From the NCBI GenBank assembly GCA_030667765.1, contig DAOUVF010000166.1, positions 1-6,843 on the forward strand: 6,843 nt of DNA. Reading direction: 5' to 3'. The stretch is from Bacteroides sp. Lineage in GTDB: Bacteria > Bacteroidota > Bacteroidia > Bacteroidales > SM23-62. Under the pieces are notes generated by a model. The model was not told the DNA's origin. It saw nothing but the letters and a program-made list of their open reading frames with translations, and searched no databases. Below are positions 1 to 5,862 of this stretch, piece by piece; position 1 is the first letter of the stretch; each line of letters starts with the position of its first letter. The position numbers were made by a program, and so were the translations under genes.

Positions 1-103
1 AAAAATCTTCGGCATTTGTTTTCTTTTTTCTCCCCGACCAGAATCCAATTATTATTAAGATTACAAAATAGCTGGCGAAGACTATAATGTCAATGGTTCC
101 CAT
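1..103 (-). CDS. Sodium:solute symporter (SSS) family transporter, N-terminal fragment cut by window edge
   Basis: Reading the minus strand from an ATG at 103-101 gives 34 open codons to the window edge. The peptide begins MGTIDIIVFASYF, continues through a hydrophobic stretch (about residues 4-22, ending LIIIGFW), then a basic patch SGRKKKTNAEDF. This is the typical start of SSS-family proteins: a short outer segment, TM1, a Gly-x-Trp turn, a basic loop and a conserved 'EDFF.AGR' region, of which only EDF is inside the window. Known members are Na+-driven inner-membrane importers of sugars, amino acids, vitamins or sialic acid; the substrate cannot be told from 34 residues. It is divergent from valS across a 249-bp spacer and need not be functionally related to it. 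The family call rests on pattern recognition of a short stretch; another multi-spanning transporter is possible. Confidence 0.72.
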   Translation of the reverse strand, partial: MGTIDIIVFASYFVILIIIGFWSGRKKKTNAEDF

Positions 104-197
104 TCTTGGTATAATTGATATTTAGGTGACAGTTTAAAAGTGACATAATGATCTAATATATCAAAAAATATGATAATAATAATCATAATATTTATTA

Positions 198-211
198 TTG
201 TAAATTTACAA
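198..211. repeat. Perfect 14-bp palindrome, possible operator
   Basis: The sequence TTGTAAATTTACAA equals its own reverse complement over all 14 bases. It lies 142 bp upstream of the valS ATG and 95 bp upstream of the divergent transporter ATG, and directly abuts the weak -7-like TATTATTG (193-200). Perfect dyads of this size in a promoter spacer are typical of dimeric regulator sites. In a region this A+T-rich, chance palindromes are more frequent, so the regulatory role is inference. Confidence 0.4.
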
Positions 212-243
212 CATGAAAGGAACACATTCGGGAAGTTCCATGT
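211..243 (+). other. Possible bulged hairpin followed by T-rich tract in the valS leader
   Basis: ACAT (211-214) can pair with ATGT (240-243), and GGAAC (219-223) with GTTCC (235-239). This gives nine pairs with a four-base bulge (GAAA) and an 11-base loop. It is followed by a T-rich run (244-257). This resembles a weak attenuator or terminator ahead of valS, but the stem is modest and the bulge lowers its stability. Whether it lies in a transcript depends on an unmapped start site. Confidence 0.25.
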
Positions 244-352
244 CTTTTTATATTTTTAGTCGGACACTGTTAATAAATGATTAATTTTACGGGAATTTTA
301 TTGCACATTGCTATCTGATAATTTACTGTATATCAAAATATTAGAACGAAAA

Positions 353-2986
353 ATGAACATTCCCACAAAATATGACCCATCCAAAACTGAGGAGCGCTGG
401 TATGATTACTGGATGAAACATGACCTGTTCAGTTCAAAACCTGATGAGCGGGAACCCTACACCATCGTAATTCCCCCGCCCAATGTCACAGGTGTACTGC
501 ATATGGGGCATATGCTGAATAATACCATCCAGGATGTATTGATCAGGAAAAACCGGATGGACGGAAAGAATTCCCTCTGGGTGCCGGGGACGGATCATGC
601 ATCCATTGCAACAGAGGCAAGGGTAGTGGCAAAATTGCGGGACGAAGGGATCAGCAAGGCCCAGCTGACCAGGGATCAGTTTCTCAGCCATGCCTGGGAA
701 TGGAAAGACAAGCATGGAGGGATGATCCTGGAACAGCTCAAAAAATTGGGAGCTTCGTGTGATTGGAACCGGACCAGGTTCACCATGGATGATGTTTATT
801 ATGAATCTGTGATCAGCGTTTTTATTGACCTTTTTGATAAAGGATATATCTATCGCGGTGTTCGCATGGTCAACTGGGACCCCCAGGCCAAAACGGCTGT
901 TTCTGATGAGGAAGTGAACCACCGGGAGGTACAGTCTAAATTGTATTATGTCAGGTACGAGGTGAAAGGGAATGAAACCGGAATTGTGATCGCCACAACC
1001 AGGCCGGAAACCATCCTGGGTGATACCGCTGTGGCTGTTAACCCGGAAGATCCCAGGTATAAGCACCTGCATGGGAAAACGGTGATCATTCCACTGGTAA
1101 ACAGGGAAGTTCCGCTCATAACCGATGATTATGTGGATCATGAATTCGGGACCGGCGCCCTGAAAATAACACCAGCCCATGATGAAAATGATTATGAGAT
1201 CGGCAACAGGCATAACCTGGAGATCATTGATATCCTGAATGATGATGGAACACTTAATGAAGCAGCTGAGATCTGCATAGGGATGGACCGTTTCAGGGCA
1301 CGTGATGAGGTGGTAAAGGAACTTGAGGAGAGGGGACATATGGTCAGGGTGGAGGATTATGTGAACAAGGTGGGTTTCTCAGAACGGACAGATGCGGTCA
1401 TTGAGCCCAAACTGTCTATGCAGTGGTTTTTAAAAATGAAAGAGCTTTCCAAGCCTGCCCTTGAAAGTGTTATGAAAGGTGAGGTGCAATTGCATCCGGC
1501 GAAGTTTAAAAACATTTATCGCCACTGGATGGAAAATATCAAGGACTGGTGCATTTCCAGGCAGCTCTGGTGGGGACAGCGAATCCCGGCATGGTATATC
1601 GGGAAGACCAATGAGTTTGTGGTGGCCGCCCGGCCGGAAGAAGCCCTGGAACTGGCCCGTTCAAAAACCGGGAACAATGAACTGGGCATGGAAGATCTTC
1701 ACCAGGATGAAGATGTGCTGGACACCTGGTTCTCTTCCTGGTTATGGCCCATTGCGCTGTTCGACGGGATCCGCCATCCGGATAATGAGGAATACCAGTA
1801 TTATTACCCTACCAATGACCTGGTAACTGCCCCGGATATCCTTTTCTTCTGGGTGGCCAGGATGATCATTGCCGGTTATGAGTACCCCGGAAAAAAACCA
1901 TTCGGTAATGTATACCTGACAGGCATGGTGCGCGACAGCAAACGGCGTAAAATGTCTAAGTCCCTCGGCAACTCCCCCGAACCACTCGACCTGATAAAAA
2001 AATATTCGGCAGACGGGGTTCGCGTGGGGATGTTATTGTGTTCCCCGGCGGGTGGAGATCTCCTGTACGATGACAGCCTGCCCGAGCAGGGCAGGAATTT
2101 CGGCAACAAGATCTGGAATGCATTCAGGCTGATCCGGCAATGGGAGGTGGATCATGAGATTGAACAACCGGAGAGTGCAAAGGCAGCCACCGAGTGGTTT
2201 GAGCATAAATTGAACAGTACACTGGCTGAGCTGGAAGACCACTACAAGAAATATCGTATCTCCGATTCCCTGATGACCCTCTACAGGCTTTTCTGGGATG
2301 AATTCTCAGCCTGGTACCTGGAAAGCATCAAGCCGCCATACGGAAAACCCATCGATGCCGTCACCCGGGAGCGGTGCATCCATTTCCTGGATATGCTCAT
2401 CCGGATGCTGCATCCTTTCATGCCTTTCATAACGGAGCATATATGGCAATTAATGGCCGGAAGGGAAGATGGTGAAAGCATCATGATATGCCGTATGCCG
2501 GAGGCCGGCAAGGTTGACCCCTCGATCATCTCTCAATTCGAGGACCTGAAAGTGGCCGTAACCGCTGTCAGGAACATAAGGAAAGAAAAAAGCCTGCCCG
2601 CCAAAGAAAGCCTGAAGCTATATGTGAGGGATCAAAACCATTCATACAACAAGCGCTTTGAGAGTATCCTTGTGAAACTGGGGATCCTGGATCATGTGGA
2701 AGAAACTACGGAAAAAATGGAAGGGGCTGTTTCTTTCAGGGTTCAATCTGCAGAGTTCTATATTCCTCTAGAAGAAGCTGTGGATGCCGGTGAGGAATTG
2801 CAGAAACTGGAAGAAGAACTATCCTATAACAGGGGTTTCCTGAAATCCGTCCTGGCCAAACTGGAGAATGCCAGGTTTGTTGAACATGCCCCCGAACAGG
2901 TCGTAAATAAGGAACGGAAGAAAAAGGATGATGCCGAAATGAAGATCCAGGTCCTGGAAGAGCGCATCAGGGACTTAAGGGGCTAA
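353..2986 (+). CDS. valS: Valine--tRNA ligase (valyl-tRNA synthetase)
   Basis: Cytoplasmic class I synthetase of 877 residues that charges tRNA-Val with valine using ATP and hydrolyses mischarged threonyl-tRNA. Visible motifs: the HIGH-type signature HMGH at 50-53 after PPPNVTG; the CP1 editing domain with TTRPE at 215-219 and the conserved HDEND at 276-280; CISRQLWWGQ at 400-409; DTWFSS at about 457-462; and KMSKS at 533-537. An anticodon-binding helical domain follows (about 610-750), then a C-terminal charged coiled coil (about 810-877), the tRNA-binding arm typical of bacterial ValRS. The length is normal for the family. The ATG at 353 is chosen because its product starts MNIPTKYDPSKTEERWYDYW, as in relatives; an upstream in-frame TTG at 308 would add 15 unconserved residues. 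No clear Shine-Dalgarno precedes the ATG. The stop codon overlaps the 3' end of convergent pdxH by 12 bases. All key residues appear intact. Confidence 0.97.
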   Translation: MNIPTKYDPSKTEERWYDYWMKHDLFSSKPDEREPYTIVIPPPNVTGVLHMGHMLNNTIQDVLIRKNRMDGKNSLWVPGTDHASIATEARVVAKLRDEGISKAQLTRDQFLSHAWEWKDKHGGMILEQLKKLGASCDWNRTRFTMDDVYYESVISVFIDLFDKGYIYRGVRMVNWDPQAKTAVSDEEVNHREVQSKLYYVRYEVKGNETGIVIATTRPETILGDTAVAVNPEDPRYKHLHGKTVIIPLVNREVPLITDDYVDHEFGTGALKITPAHDENDYEIGNRHNLEIIDILNDDGTLNEAAEICIGMDRFRARDEVVKELEERGHMVRVEDYVNKVGFSERTDAVIEPKLSMQWFLKMKELSKPALESVMKGEVQLHPAKFKNIYRHWMENIKDWCISRQLWWGQRIPAWYIGKTNEFVVAARPEEALELARSKTGNNELGMEDLHQDEDVLDTWFSSWLWPIALFDGIRHPDNEEYQYYYPTNDLVTAPDILFFWVARMIIAGYEYPGKKPFGNVYLTGMVRDSKRRKMSKSLGNSPEPLDLIKKYSADGVRVGMLLCSPAGGDLLYDDSLPEQGRNFGNKIWNAFRLIRQWEVDHEIEQPESAKAATEWFEHKLNSTLAELEDHYKKYRISDSLMTLYRLFWDEFSAWYLESIKPPYGKPIDAVTRERCIHFLDMLIRMLHPFMPFITEHIWQLMAGREDGESIMICRMPEAGKVDPSIISQFEDLKVAVTAVRNIRKEKSLPAKESLKLYVRDQNHSYNKRFESILVKLGILDHVEETTEKMEGAVSFRVQSAEFYIPLEEAVDAGEELQKLEEELSYNRGFLKSVLAKLENARFVEHAPEQVVNKERKKKDDAEMKIQVLEERIRDLRG

Positions 2987-3556
2987 TCTTTTAAGGACCC
3001 AGCCCTGGTCTGTTTTTTCGAAGAGCATCCTTTCGTGCATCCTGTTTTCCCTGTCTGACCAGAACTCTATCTTATCGGGGATCACCCTGTAACCACCCCA
3101 GTATGGGGGCCGGGGCACAGGCTGGTCCCGGAATTCCGACCCCAATCTTTTTAATGACTCATCCAGGTGGGCTTTGGATGGGATCTCACGGCTCTGTTCA
3201 GAGGCCCAGGCGCCCAGCTGGCTTCCCCGGGGCCGGCTTTCAAAATACCGGTCAGATGCTGAGGCTGGAACCTTTTCCGTAATGCCTTCAATCCTTACCT
3301 GGTGACCTGTTTCCCGCCAGTGGAGAACCAGGGCTGCCCGGGGATTCTCTTCAAGATCCATTCCTTTCCTGCTCTGGTAATTGGTATAGAACACAAATCC
3401 GTTCTCATCAAAGGATTTCAAAAGGACGATCCGGGCTGCAGGATTACCCTCCCCATCAACAGTGGCCAGGGTCATGATGCTAGGATCCGTGATGCCGGCA
3501 TCAATGGACTCCTGGTACCAATCTCTAAATATTACAATGGGATCTGTGGCTTTCAT
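2975..3556 (-). CDS. pdxH: Pyridoxamine 5'-phosphate oxidase, lacking the usual N-terminal segment
   Basis: Cytoplasmic FMN-dependent oxidase converting pyridoxine or pyridoxamine 5'-phosphate to PLP; 193 residues against 218 in E. coli. From memory of the E. coli protein, residues align without gaps at an offset of 25. Here RIVLLK is 42-47 (Lys47 = K72), FYT 56-58, SRKG 62-65, Tyr104 (= Y129), RPRGSQLGAW 108-117 (Arg108 = R133, Ser112 = S137), PPYWGGYR 150-157, IEFW 163-166, RMHER 172-176 (Arg172 = R197, His174 = H199), and the terminal RLAP. The FMN- and PLP-binding residues are therefore present. The E. coli region with Arg14 and Tyr17, a flexible active-site lid, has no counterpart: an in-frame TAA lies directly before the ATG and no alternative start exists upstream. 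The start is supported by GGAGG eight bases upstream. Last gene of the four-gene operon, likely translationally coupled to the membrane-protein gene before it. Confidence 0.95.
   Translation of the reverse strand: MKATDPIVIFRDWYQESIDAGITDPSIMTLATVDGEGNPAARIVLLKSFDENGFVFYTNYQSRKGMDLEENPRAALVLHWRETGHQVRIEGITEKVPASASDRYFESRPRGSQLGAWASEQSREIPSKAHLDESLKRLGSEFRDQPVPRPPYWGGYRVIPDKIEFWSDRENRMHERMLFEKTDQGWVLKRLAP
2995..3018 (+). terminator. Candidate intrinsic terminator for valS inside the pdxH 3' coding region
   Basis: Nine bases after the valS stop, GGACC (2995-2999) can pair with GGTCT (3007-3011, including one G-U pair) around a 7-base loop. A single G and six Ts (3013-3018) follow. Position and T-tract fit a rho-independent terminator for valS. 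The stem is short and the bases also encode the conserved C-terminal region of PdxH on the other strand, so the match may be coincidental. Confidence 0.35.
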
Positions 3557-4522
3557 TTAACCATCCTCCGTTATCTCTTCCTCCATCTCATTATCCATCA
3601 CCAGTTTTGCACCCTTAATACTTGCATTCAGCTCAAACCCGATCAGCAGGGCAATGGAATTGAGGTACAACCAGAGAAGTATGACCATCAGCGTGCCGAT
3701 CGATCCGTAAAACCTGTTAAACTGACCGAAATTGTTGATGATAAAAGAGAATATAAGGGAGGTCAGGATGACCAGTACACTTGCCAGGGAAGATCCGGCG
3801 GAATAGAATTTCCACTTCATCTTGCGAGAGGGCCCCAGCCAGTAAAGAAATGACAGGGCAGAATAGATAAGGGCGATAATGACGATCCATTTCCCTATCC
3901 TGAAAATATACAGGGTCAGGCCTTTCTGTATGATCTCCTTGTCTTCCAGTAAATTAATGGCAGAACGGCTGAATATGATCAGGCTTATGGCCGTGACCAT
4001 CAGGACAAACATGATGATCACCAGGAATGCTGCAATGGCCCGCCGTTCCATCCATGACCGGGTCTCAATGGCGTGGTAGGTATTGTTAAAGGCAACGATC
4101 AGCACATTGATCGCATTGGTGGCAAAATACAGGGCGATCAGGATGCCTAATAACTGCAAGGCCCTCCGCTTGATAAACATATCCCTCAGTGTACTTTCCA
4201 GTAACTGAAACACATTGGAGGGCAACATGCTTTCAACCATGCTCATGAATCCCTCCTGGAAATTATTAATGGGAATATGGGGGATCAGGGTGAACAGGTA
4301 GATGATCAGGGGCAGGGATGCCAGGGCAAAGTGAAAGGCAATGGATGATGCACGGGTTGTCATGGCACCCCGTTGTATCCCCCGGATAAAAAAAACAACA
4401 ACATCATAAATGGGGATACTTTCAAATCCTGGAAGACTGATTTGTTTGGCCCGGCGAATGGCCCATTTGGTCTTTGCATTAATAAATATGGATAATTTTG
4501 AAAGGTCGGATTTTTCCTCCAT
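3557..4522 (-). CDS. YihY/BrkB family inner-membrane protein
   Basis: A 321-residue polytopic membrane protein of the YihY/virulence factor BrkB family (once annotated as 'ribonuclease BN'). Its biochemical role is unsettled; a transport function is only suspected. About six membrane segments are visible: roughly 58-80, 122-146, 163-187, 208-230, 243-264 and 272-297. Family hallmarks are RASSIAFHFALASLP (57-71) in the first segment, ATNAINVLIVAFNNTY (134-149), the Tyr-Trp-x-Gly-Pro stretch (227-231), and the C-terminal FYGSIGTLMVILLWLY (271-286) with GFELNA (295-300). The N-terminus (1-50) is basic and cytoplasmic; the tail (310-321) is acidic. The ATG starts three bases after the nadC stop with no Shine-Dalgarno before it; a GGAGG instead falls within the start (ATGGAGG). 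It is probably translated by coupling from nadC. The gene ends immediately before pdxH in the same frame. Confidence 0.9.
   Translation of the reverse strand: MEEKSDLSKLSIFINAKTKWAIRRAKQISLPGFESIPIYDVVVFFIRGIQRGAMTTRASSIAFHFALASLPLIIYLFTLIPHIPINNFQEGFMSMVESMLPSNVFQLLESTLRDMFIKRRALQLLGILIALYFATNAINVLIVAFNNTYHAIETRSWMERRAIAAFLVIIMFVLMVTAISLIIFSRSAINLLEDKEIIQKGLTLYIFRIGKWIVIIALIYSALSFLYWLGPSRKMKWKFYSAGSSLASVLVILTSLIFSFIINNFGQFNRFYGSIGTLMVILLWLYLNSIALLIGFELNASIKGAKLVMDNEMEEEITEDG
3565..3569 (-). promoter_or_regulatory. Shine-Dalgarno site for pdxH
   Basis: GGAGG on the minus strand sits eight bases before the pdxH ATG, inside the last codons of the upstream gene (encoding the Glu-rich tail). Strong Shine-Dalgarno sequences are uncommon in Bacteroidota, so this one supports the short PdxH start and independent re-initiation at the TAAATG junction. 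Confidence 0.6.
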
Positions 4523-4525
4523 ATG

Positions 4526-5374
4526 CTAATAACTGGCCTTTAGACTCAGATCGAGGCTTTTTATCTGGTGTGTCAGCGCTCCCACAGAGATATAATCAAC
4601 CCCGCATGCTGCATACTCCCTCAGGTTCTCCAGGGTAATTTTCCCGGAGGATTCCGTTTCATACCTGCCTTCAATGAGTTCTACTGCCTTGCGGGTATCC
4701 GCTATGCTGAAATTATCAAGCATAATGCGGTGTATATGTCCCGCCTGCATGATCTCCCTCACGTCTTCCAGTCCCCGGGCCTCCACTTCAATCCGCAACT
4801 TTTTCCCCGTCCTGTCGAGGTACTCATTCGTTTTCCTGATAGCCTTTGTGATACCGCCTGCAAAATCAATATGATTATCTTTCAGCATGATCATATCATA
4901 CAATCCCATCCGGTGGTTCTCCCCGCCGCCTATCCTGACCGCCTCCTTGTCCAGGATCCTAATACCGGGAGTTGTTTTCCTGGTATCGAGTACTTTTGTG
5001 TGCAGGTCCCTGATTTTACCTGCATACCTGTCTGTCTGGGTTGCAATGCCACTCATGCGTTGCAGGACATTCAATACAATCCGTTCTGATTTCAGGATAG
5101 ACTGAATGATGCCCGATACTATAAAACCGGTATCCCCGGGCTTGATCCTGTCGCCGTCCCGCAGGTAAAATTCTATACTTAACCCAGGGTCGATCCTCTC
5201 GAATATGAGGGATGTGATGTCCAATCCTGCAATGATGCCTTCATCTTTGATAAGCAGTTGTGCTTTTCCCGTGGCTTCTGCAGGAATGCAGGCCAGGGAG
5301 GAATGGTCACCATCACCCAGGTCCTCCTTCAGGGTTGTTTCCAGAAATGCATCAAAAAGATCTTTATTGATCAT
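4526..5374 (-). CDS. nadC: Nicotinate-nucleotide pyrophosphorylase (carboxylating), quinolinate phosphoribosyltransferase
   Basis: Cytoplasmic enzyme of de novo NAD synthesis: quinolinate plus PRPP gives nicotinate mononucleotide, CO2 and pyrophosphate. The 282-residue product has normal family length. Visible motifs: N-terminal LKEDLGDGDHSS (15-26); RMSGIATQT (106-114); TRKTTPG (131-137); GGGENHRMGLYD (149-160); KDNH (165-168) with the catalytic-pocket Lys165; VEARGLEDV (197-205); IMLDN (217-221); SSGKI (242-246); and SVGALTH (263-269). These form the expected QPRTase alpha/beta barrel. The ATG at 5374 is preferred over an in-frame TTG at 5392, because the product then starts near the conserved region and a GAGGAGGG lies just upstream. 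The gene overlaps the end of the DUF4783 gene by 11 bases, indicating cotranscription and coupling. nadA and nadB are not in the window. Confidence 0.96.
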   Translation of the reverse strand: MINKDLFDAFLETTLKEDLGDGDHSSLACIPAEATGKAQLLIKDEGIIAGLDITSLIFERIDPGLSIEFYLRDGDRIKPGDTGFIVSGIIQSILKSERIVLNVLQRMSGIATQTDRYAGKIRDLHTKVLDTRKTTPGIRILDKEAVRIGGGENHRMGLYDMIMLKDNHIDFAGGITKAIRKTNEYLDRTGKKLRIEVEARGLEDVREIMQAGHIHRIMLDNFSIADTRKAVELIEGRYETESSGKITLENLREYAACGVDYISVGALTHQIKSLDLSLKASY

Positions 5375-5771
5375 TTCCCTCCTCTTCCTCAATCCTTAAT
5401 TGGTGAATTAAGGGTGTGTTGTCCTGCTTTTTCATCAGGATGTATACCCTGTACCTGGCCTTGGAAGTGTCGAGGCTGCCAATGGCATAGCGGGAGTTTT
5501 CCTTTCCCCCTTCAAAAATAACCTTGAATGCGCTGGGTTTGTGTTCAGAGAAAAATTTCCGGATGATTTGTTCGGCCTGAGACCGGCTGTATACATCTTC
5601 CTCTTCAAGGATGATCAGCTCCACGTTGGTATGGAAATGTTTTGCCAGTTCGGCGGCATTTCCGGCCTCAAATGACAGCACAATATCTGCTGGCAGTTTA
5701 TCCGTTTGTGCATATGACAACACTGGAAACATCAGGATGATCCAGGAGAAGATATGAAGTATCTTTTTCAT
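5364..5771 (-). CDS. DUF4783 family protein, secreted
   Basis: A 135-residue protein with a signal peptide: MKK start, hydrophobic core at about 5-19, and a probable cleavage after Ala21 (SYA-Q). The mature part matches the DUF4783 pattern: an N-terminal helix DIVLSFEAGNAAELAKHF (29-46), NVELIILEEEDVYSRSQAEQIIRKFF (49-74), the KPSAFKVIFEGG region (78-89), YAIGSL (95-100), and C-terminal strands ending LIHQLRIEEE (121-130). This layout resembles the NTF2-like cone fold. The family is known chiefly from Bacteroidota and its function is unknown; the protein probably acts in the periplasm. It is the first gene of the operon and overlaps nadC by 11 bases. The ATG at 5771 is chosen because it directly begins the signal peptide; an in-frame ATG at 5822 would add 17 residues that spoil the signal and would place the start within an inverted repeat. 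Confidence 0.88.
   Translation of the reverse strand: MKKILHIFSWIILMFPVLSYAQTDKLPADIVLSFEAGNAAELAKHFHTNVELIILEEEDVYSRSQAEQIIRKFFSEHKPSAFKVIFEGGKENSRYAIGSLDTSKARYRVYILMKKQDNTPLIHQLRIEEEEGNDQ
5377..5384 (-). promoter_or_regulatory. Purine-rich ribosome binding site for nadC
   Basis: GAGGAGGG on the minus strand ends two bases before the chosen ATG. The spacing is shorter than ideal, but a further GAGGAAGAGG run lies just upstream. The site is embedded in the Glu-rich codons at the 3' end of the DUF4783 gene, so the purine run may mainly reflect that acidic tail. Confidence 0.4.
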
Positions 5772-5800
5772 TTCAAGCACAATTTTTGTACATTCTGATT

Positions 5801-5838
5801 CATAAATCATGCCGGGATGCATAAATCATCCCGGTTGA
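5801..5838. repeat. Tandem 19-bp imperfect direct repeat
   Basis: Two adjacent copies begin at 5801 and 5820. The first 15 bases of each copy (CATAAATCATGCCGG and CATAAATCATCCCGG) differ at one position; the last four bases of the period differ more. The head-to-tail arrangement in a divergent promoter region could be a pair of regulator binding sites on roughly the same face of DNA (19 bp, near two helical turns), or a small local duplication. Confidence 0.6.
5812..5834. repeat. Perfect 8-bp inverted repeat (hairpin)
   Basis: CCGGGATG (5812-5819) and CATCCCGG (5827-5834) are exact reverse complements around a 7-base loop (CATAAAT). It spans the junction of the two direct-repeat copies. No T-tract follows on either strand, so it is not a typical terminator. 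It would lie in the 5' leader of the operon mRNA if transcription starts above 5834, or act as an operator dyad. Confidence 0.6.
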
Positions 5839-5862
5839 TAGCGCAATTTAACAATATTTAGA

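Larger units (their letters stand above)
104..352. promoter_or_regulatory. A+T-rich divergent intergenic region between the SSS transporter and valS
   Basis: This 249-bp spacer has about 24% G+C by hand count, far below the flanking genes, and must hold the promoters for both divergent genes. I found no full match to the Bacteroidota consensus (TTTG about 20 bp upstream of TAnnTTTG). One-mismatch versions of the -7 element on the plus strand are TATAATTG (110-117), TATTATTG (193-200) and TAATTTTA (282-289), none with a convincing upstream TTTG. The region also holds a 14-bp palindrome and a possible hairpin, listed separately. The only leader-like plus-strand ORF I noticed (23 codons at 213-284) contains no valine codon. 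No T-box features were recognised. Confidence 0.55.
5772..5862. promoter_or_regulatory. Divergent promoter spacer between the DUF4783-nadC operon and rlmH
   Basis: This 91-bp spacer must drive the minus-strand operon and the plus-strand rlmH. On the minus strand, a TTG at 5874-5872 and TAAATTG at 5850-5844 are 21 bases apart. That imperfectly resembles the Bacteroidota -33/-7 elements and would put the start site just upstream of the inverted repeat. No convincing match was found for rlmH. The spacer is dominated by the repeat structures listed separately. Confidence 0.45.

Noticed and set aside
169..187. TATGAT/ATCATA inverted repeat in the spacer
   Set aside because: Six A/T-dominated base pairs in DNA of about 24% G+C are expected by chance.
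213..284. 23-codon ORF upstream of valS as a valine leader peptide
   Set aside because: It contains no valine codons, and the region shows no T-box-like features, so it does not fit classical attenuation.
308..352. N-terminal extension of ValS from a TTG at 308
   Set aside because: The 15 extra residues are not like ValS N-termini, and the ATG at 353 begins exactly at the conserved MNIPTKY-type start.
434..1339. 301-codon minus-strand open frame inside valS
   Set aside because: It is antisense to intact valS, its product shows no recognisable domain, and valS codon structure explains the openness.
3302..3853. 183-codon plus-strand open frame across the pdxH/membrane-protein junction
   Set aside because: Both genes on the opposite strand have strong family matches; this frame has no recognisable features.
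4568..5089. 173-codon plus-strand open frame antisense to nadC
   Set aside because: It is a shadow of conserved nadC sequence with no recognisable domain or start signal.
5375..5392. nadC start at the upstream TTG (5392)
   Set aside because: It would add only Arg/Lys/Glu codons produced by the purine-rich ribosome site and lengthen the overlap with the DUF4783 gene to 29 bases.
5772..5822. Longer DUF4783 start at 5822
   Set aside because: The added 17 residues precede an obvious MKK signal peptide and would place the start codon within the loop of the inverted repeat.
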